Below, one piece after another: positions 4,639-5,458 of a stretch of DNA of 5,458 nt (positions are counted from its first letter, which is position 1; the number at the start of each line of letters is the position of its first letter). Position numbers and translations under genes: made by a program. The stretch comes from Clostridia bacterium. Lineage in GTDB: Bacteria > Bacillota_A > Clostridia > Oscillospirales > CAG-382. The notes beneath the pieces were generated by a model. That model saw only the letters and a program-made list of their open reading frames with translations. It had not been told where the DNA came from and did not search any database. The stretch is from contig JAGAAM010000042.1 of NCBI GenBank assembly GCA_017615235.1, positions 1-5,458 on the forward strand, read 5' to 3'.

Positions 4639-5458
4639 GTGAAGCTTTTAAAAATCGTTTTGTCCATTATTCTGGCAGTATGTTTCATGTCGTCACTCGT
4701 TATCACCTATGGGCTTACGGCGATCAACGCCGAGGAAACTTCCGCCCCGGAGATAATAGAATTATGCAAAGAAGAGATACCCGCGACAATGGATTATGAA
4801 ACCGCTTTTGGCAAAGGTCACGTAAAGCGTATGTATGATGAGGAAAGCGATCTCAATACCGCGGTATTTCTGAACGGCGACGGTAGCAGGTCGCTTTATC
4901 TGTTTTACGAGAATATAAAGTACGTTGACGAAAGCGGCGTGGTGCGCGATAAAAGCAACGCGCTTTCGGAAAGCGAAGGCGGTTACGAAAACGAAGCGAA
5001 CGATCTTAAGGTGCGGTACGGCAAAAGCGTAACCGAAGGCGTAAAGCTGTCGTTCGATAAGTACGAGATAGTTATGACTCCCGTCGAAGCGTCGCAGAGT
5101 GCCGGACCAGCTTTGCCGAAGTCCGACGAAAAGAGCGGCGAAATAAACGGCGTGACGTACGCGAACGTGTTCGGCGAAGGGACGAGTGTCGTATATACGC
5201 AGTCGCTTTCCGGTGTTAAGGAAGATATAGTGCTTGAATACGATACGGGAAAACGCAGGTTTTCATTTTGCGTAAAGACAAACGGCGCCCGTCTGGAACA
5301 AGCCGCCGACGAAAGCGGAAAGATATACGTAGTCGATCCTGAAACCGGAAAACGCATATCAGAACTGAGCGGGATCACGGCGTGGGACAGCGCCGGATTG
5401 TACGCGAAGGGTAAATATACGCTCGGGGACGGAGCGAACGAAAACGAATACATAGTAA
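4639..5458 (+). CDS. N-terminal part of a large secreted DNRLRE/RHS-type protein (3' truncated by window)
   Basis: The frame stays open for 273 codons from GTG 4639 to the window edge, with no stop. GGAGGT at 4628-4633 lies 5 nt before the GTG; no ATG is better placed. The first 31 residues form a Sec signal peptide (MKLLK, a hydrophobic core, then predicted cleavage at AINA|EE), so the product is exported. The mature part holds phrases I associate with the N-terminal region of clostridial DNRLRE and RHS/WapA-like wall proteins: a strand ending YENIKYVDESG (about 90-100), then GGYENEANDLKVRYGKS (about 114-130), then an SVVYTQSLSGVKEDIVLEY segment (about 183-201). These proteins usually run to many hundreds or thousands of residues and may end in a toxin or adhesive domain. 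That assignment is from memory of the family, and the C-terminus, which would decide it, is absent. Confidence 0.75.
   Translation, partial: MKLLKIVLSIILAVCFMSSLVITYGLTAINAEETSAPEIIELCKEEIPATMDYETAFGKGHVKRMYDEESDLNTAVFLNGDGSRSLYLFYENIKYVDESGVVRDKSNALSESEGGYENEANDLKVRYGKSVTEGVKLSFDKYEIVMTPVEASQSAGPALPKSDEKSGEINGVTYANVFGEGTSVVYTQSLSGVKEDIVLEYDTGKRRFSFCVKTNGARLEQAADESGKIYVVDPETGKRISELSGITAWDSAGLYAKGKYTLGDGANENEYIV

Noticed and set aside
4983..5453. 156-residue minus-strand open frame at the right edge
   Set aside because: The opposite plus frame is open from a GTG with a strong ribosome site and signal peptide; the minus translation is low-complexity Ser/Pro/Phe-rich, as expected of a shadow.
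1..5458. CRISPR array, tRNA, rRNA, insertion sequence or phage genes
   Set aside because: No regular repeat-spacer pattern, no tRNA-like cloverleaf, no transposase motif and no terminal inverted repeats were seen.

Overview
The window looks like a chromosomal segment from a Gram-positive anaerobe of the Clostridia type (Oscillospirales/Ruminococcaceae-like is my best guess). The reasons are strong GGAGG ribosome sites before nearly every gene, textbook TTGACA-17-TATAAT promoters with AT-rich spacers, codon-biased GC-rich genes separated by AT-rich gaps, a lipoprotein with an LSSC lipobox, and the start of a large secreted DNRLRE/RHS-type protein. This placement is inference; no rRNA or marker gene is present.

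Layout. At the left edge a minus-strand gene leaves the window after only its start codon(s). Its promoter (125-153) and a long stem-forming leader (35-116) are complete. Back to back with it, a consensus promoter (204-232) drives a secreted lipoprotein with a cohesin-like beta-sandwich domain (275-946), closed by an intrinsic terminator (965-999). A tight three-gene operon follows on the plus strand: an ArsR/SmtB-family metal sensor (1072-1428), a Zn/Cd/Pb-type P1B ATPase (1431-3332) and deoxyribose-phosphate aldolase deoC (3332-4003). Intergenic distances are 2 nt and -1 nt. The promoter (1010-1038) overlaps a set of ATGAA/TTCAT repeats that looks like the sensor's own operator. Convergent to deoC, and overlapping it by 4 bp, lies a small SLOG/DUF2493 nucleotide-binding protein (4000-4329, minus). 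Its terminator appears to be written inside the last codons of deoC, and its promoter is at 4356-4384. After a roughly 300-bp gap carrying stacked palindromes and a promoter, a GTG-started gene (4639 to the right edge) begins a secreted protein that continues beyond the window.

How the genes work together. The sensor and ATPase form a classic metal-responsive efflux unit: apo-repressor on the operator, metal binding releases it, and the pump exports the metal. The linkage of deoC to this unit is unusual and is the main biological oddity. The lipoprotein and the right-edge protein both act outside the membrane and appear unrelated to metal export. I do not see a clearly new multi-gene system. 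The best leads are the structured leader at the left edge, the deoC-metal pump coupling, and the terminator embedded in deoC at the convergent junction.
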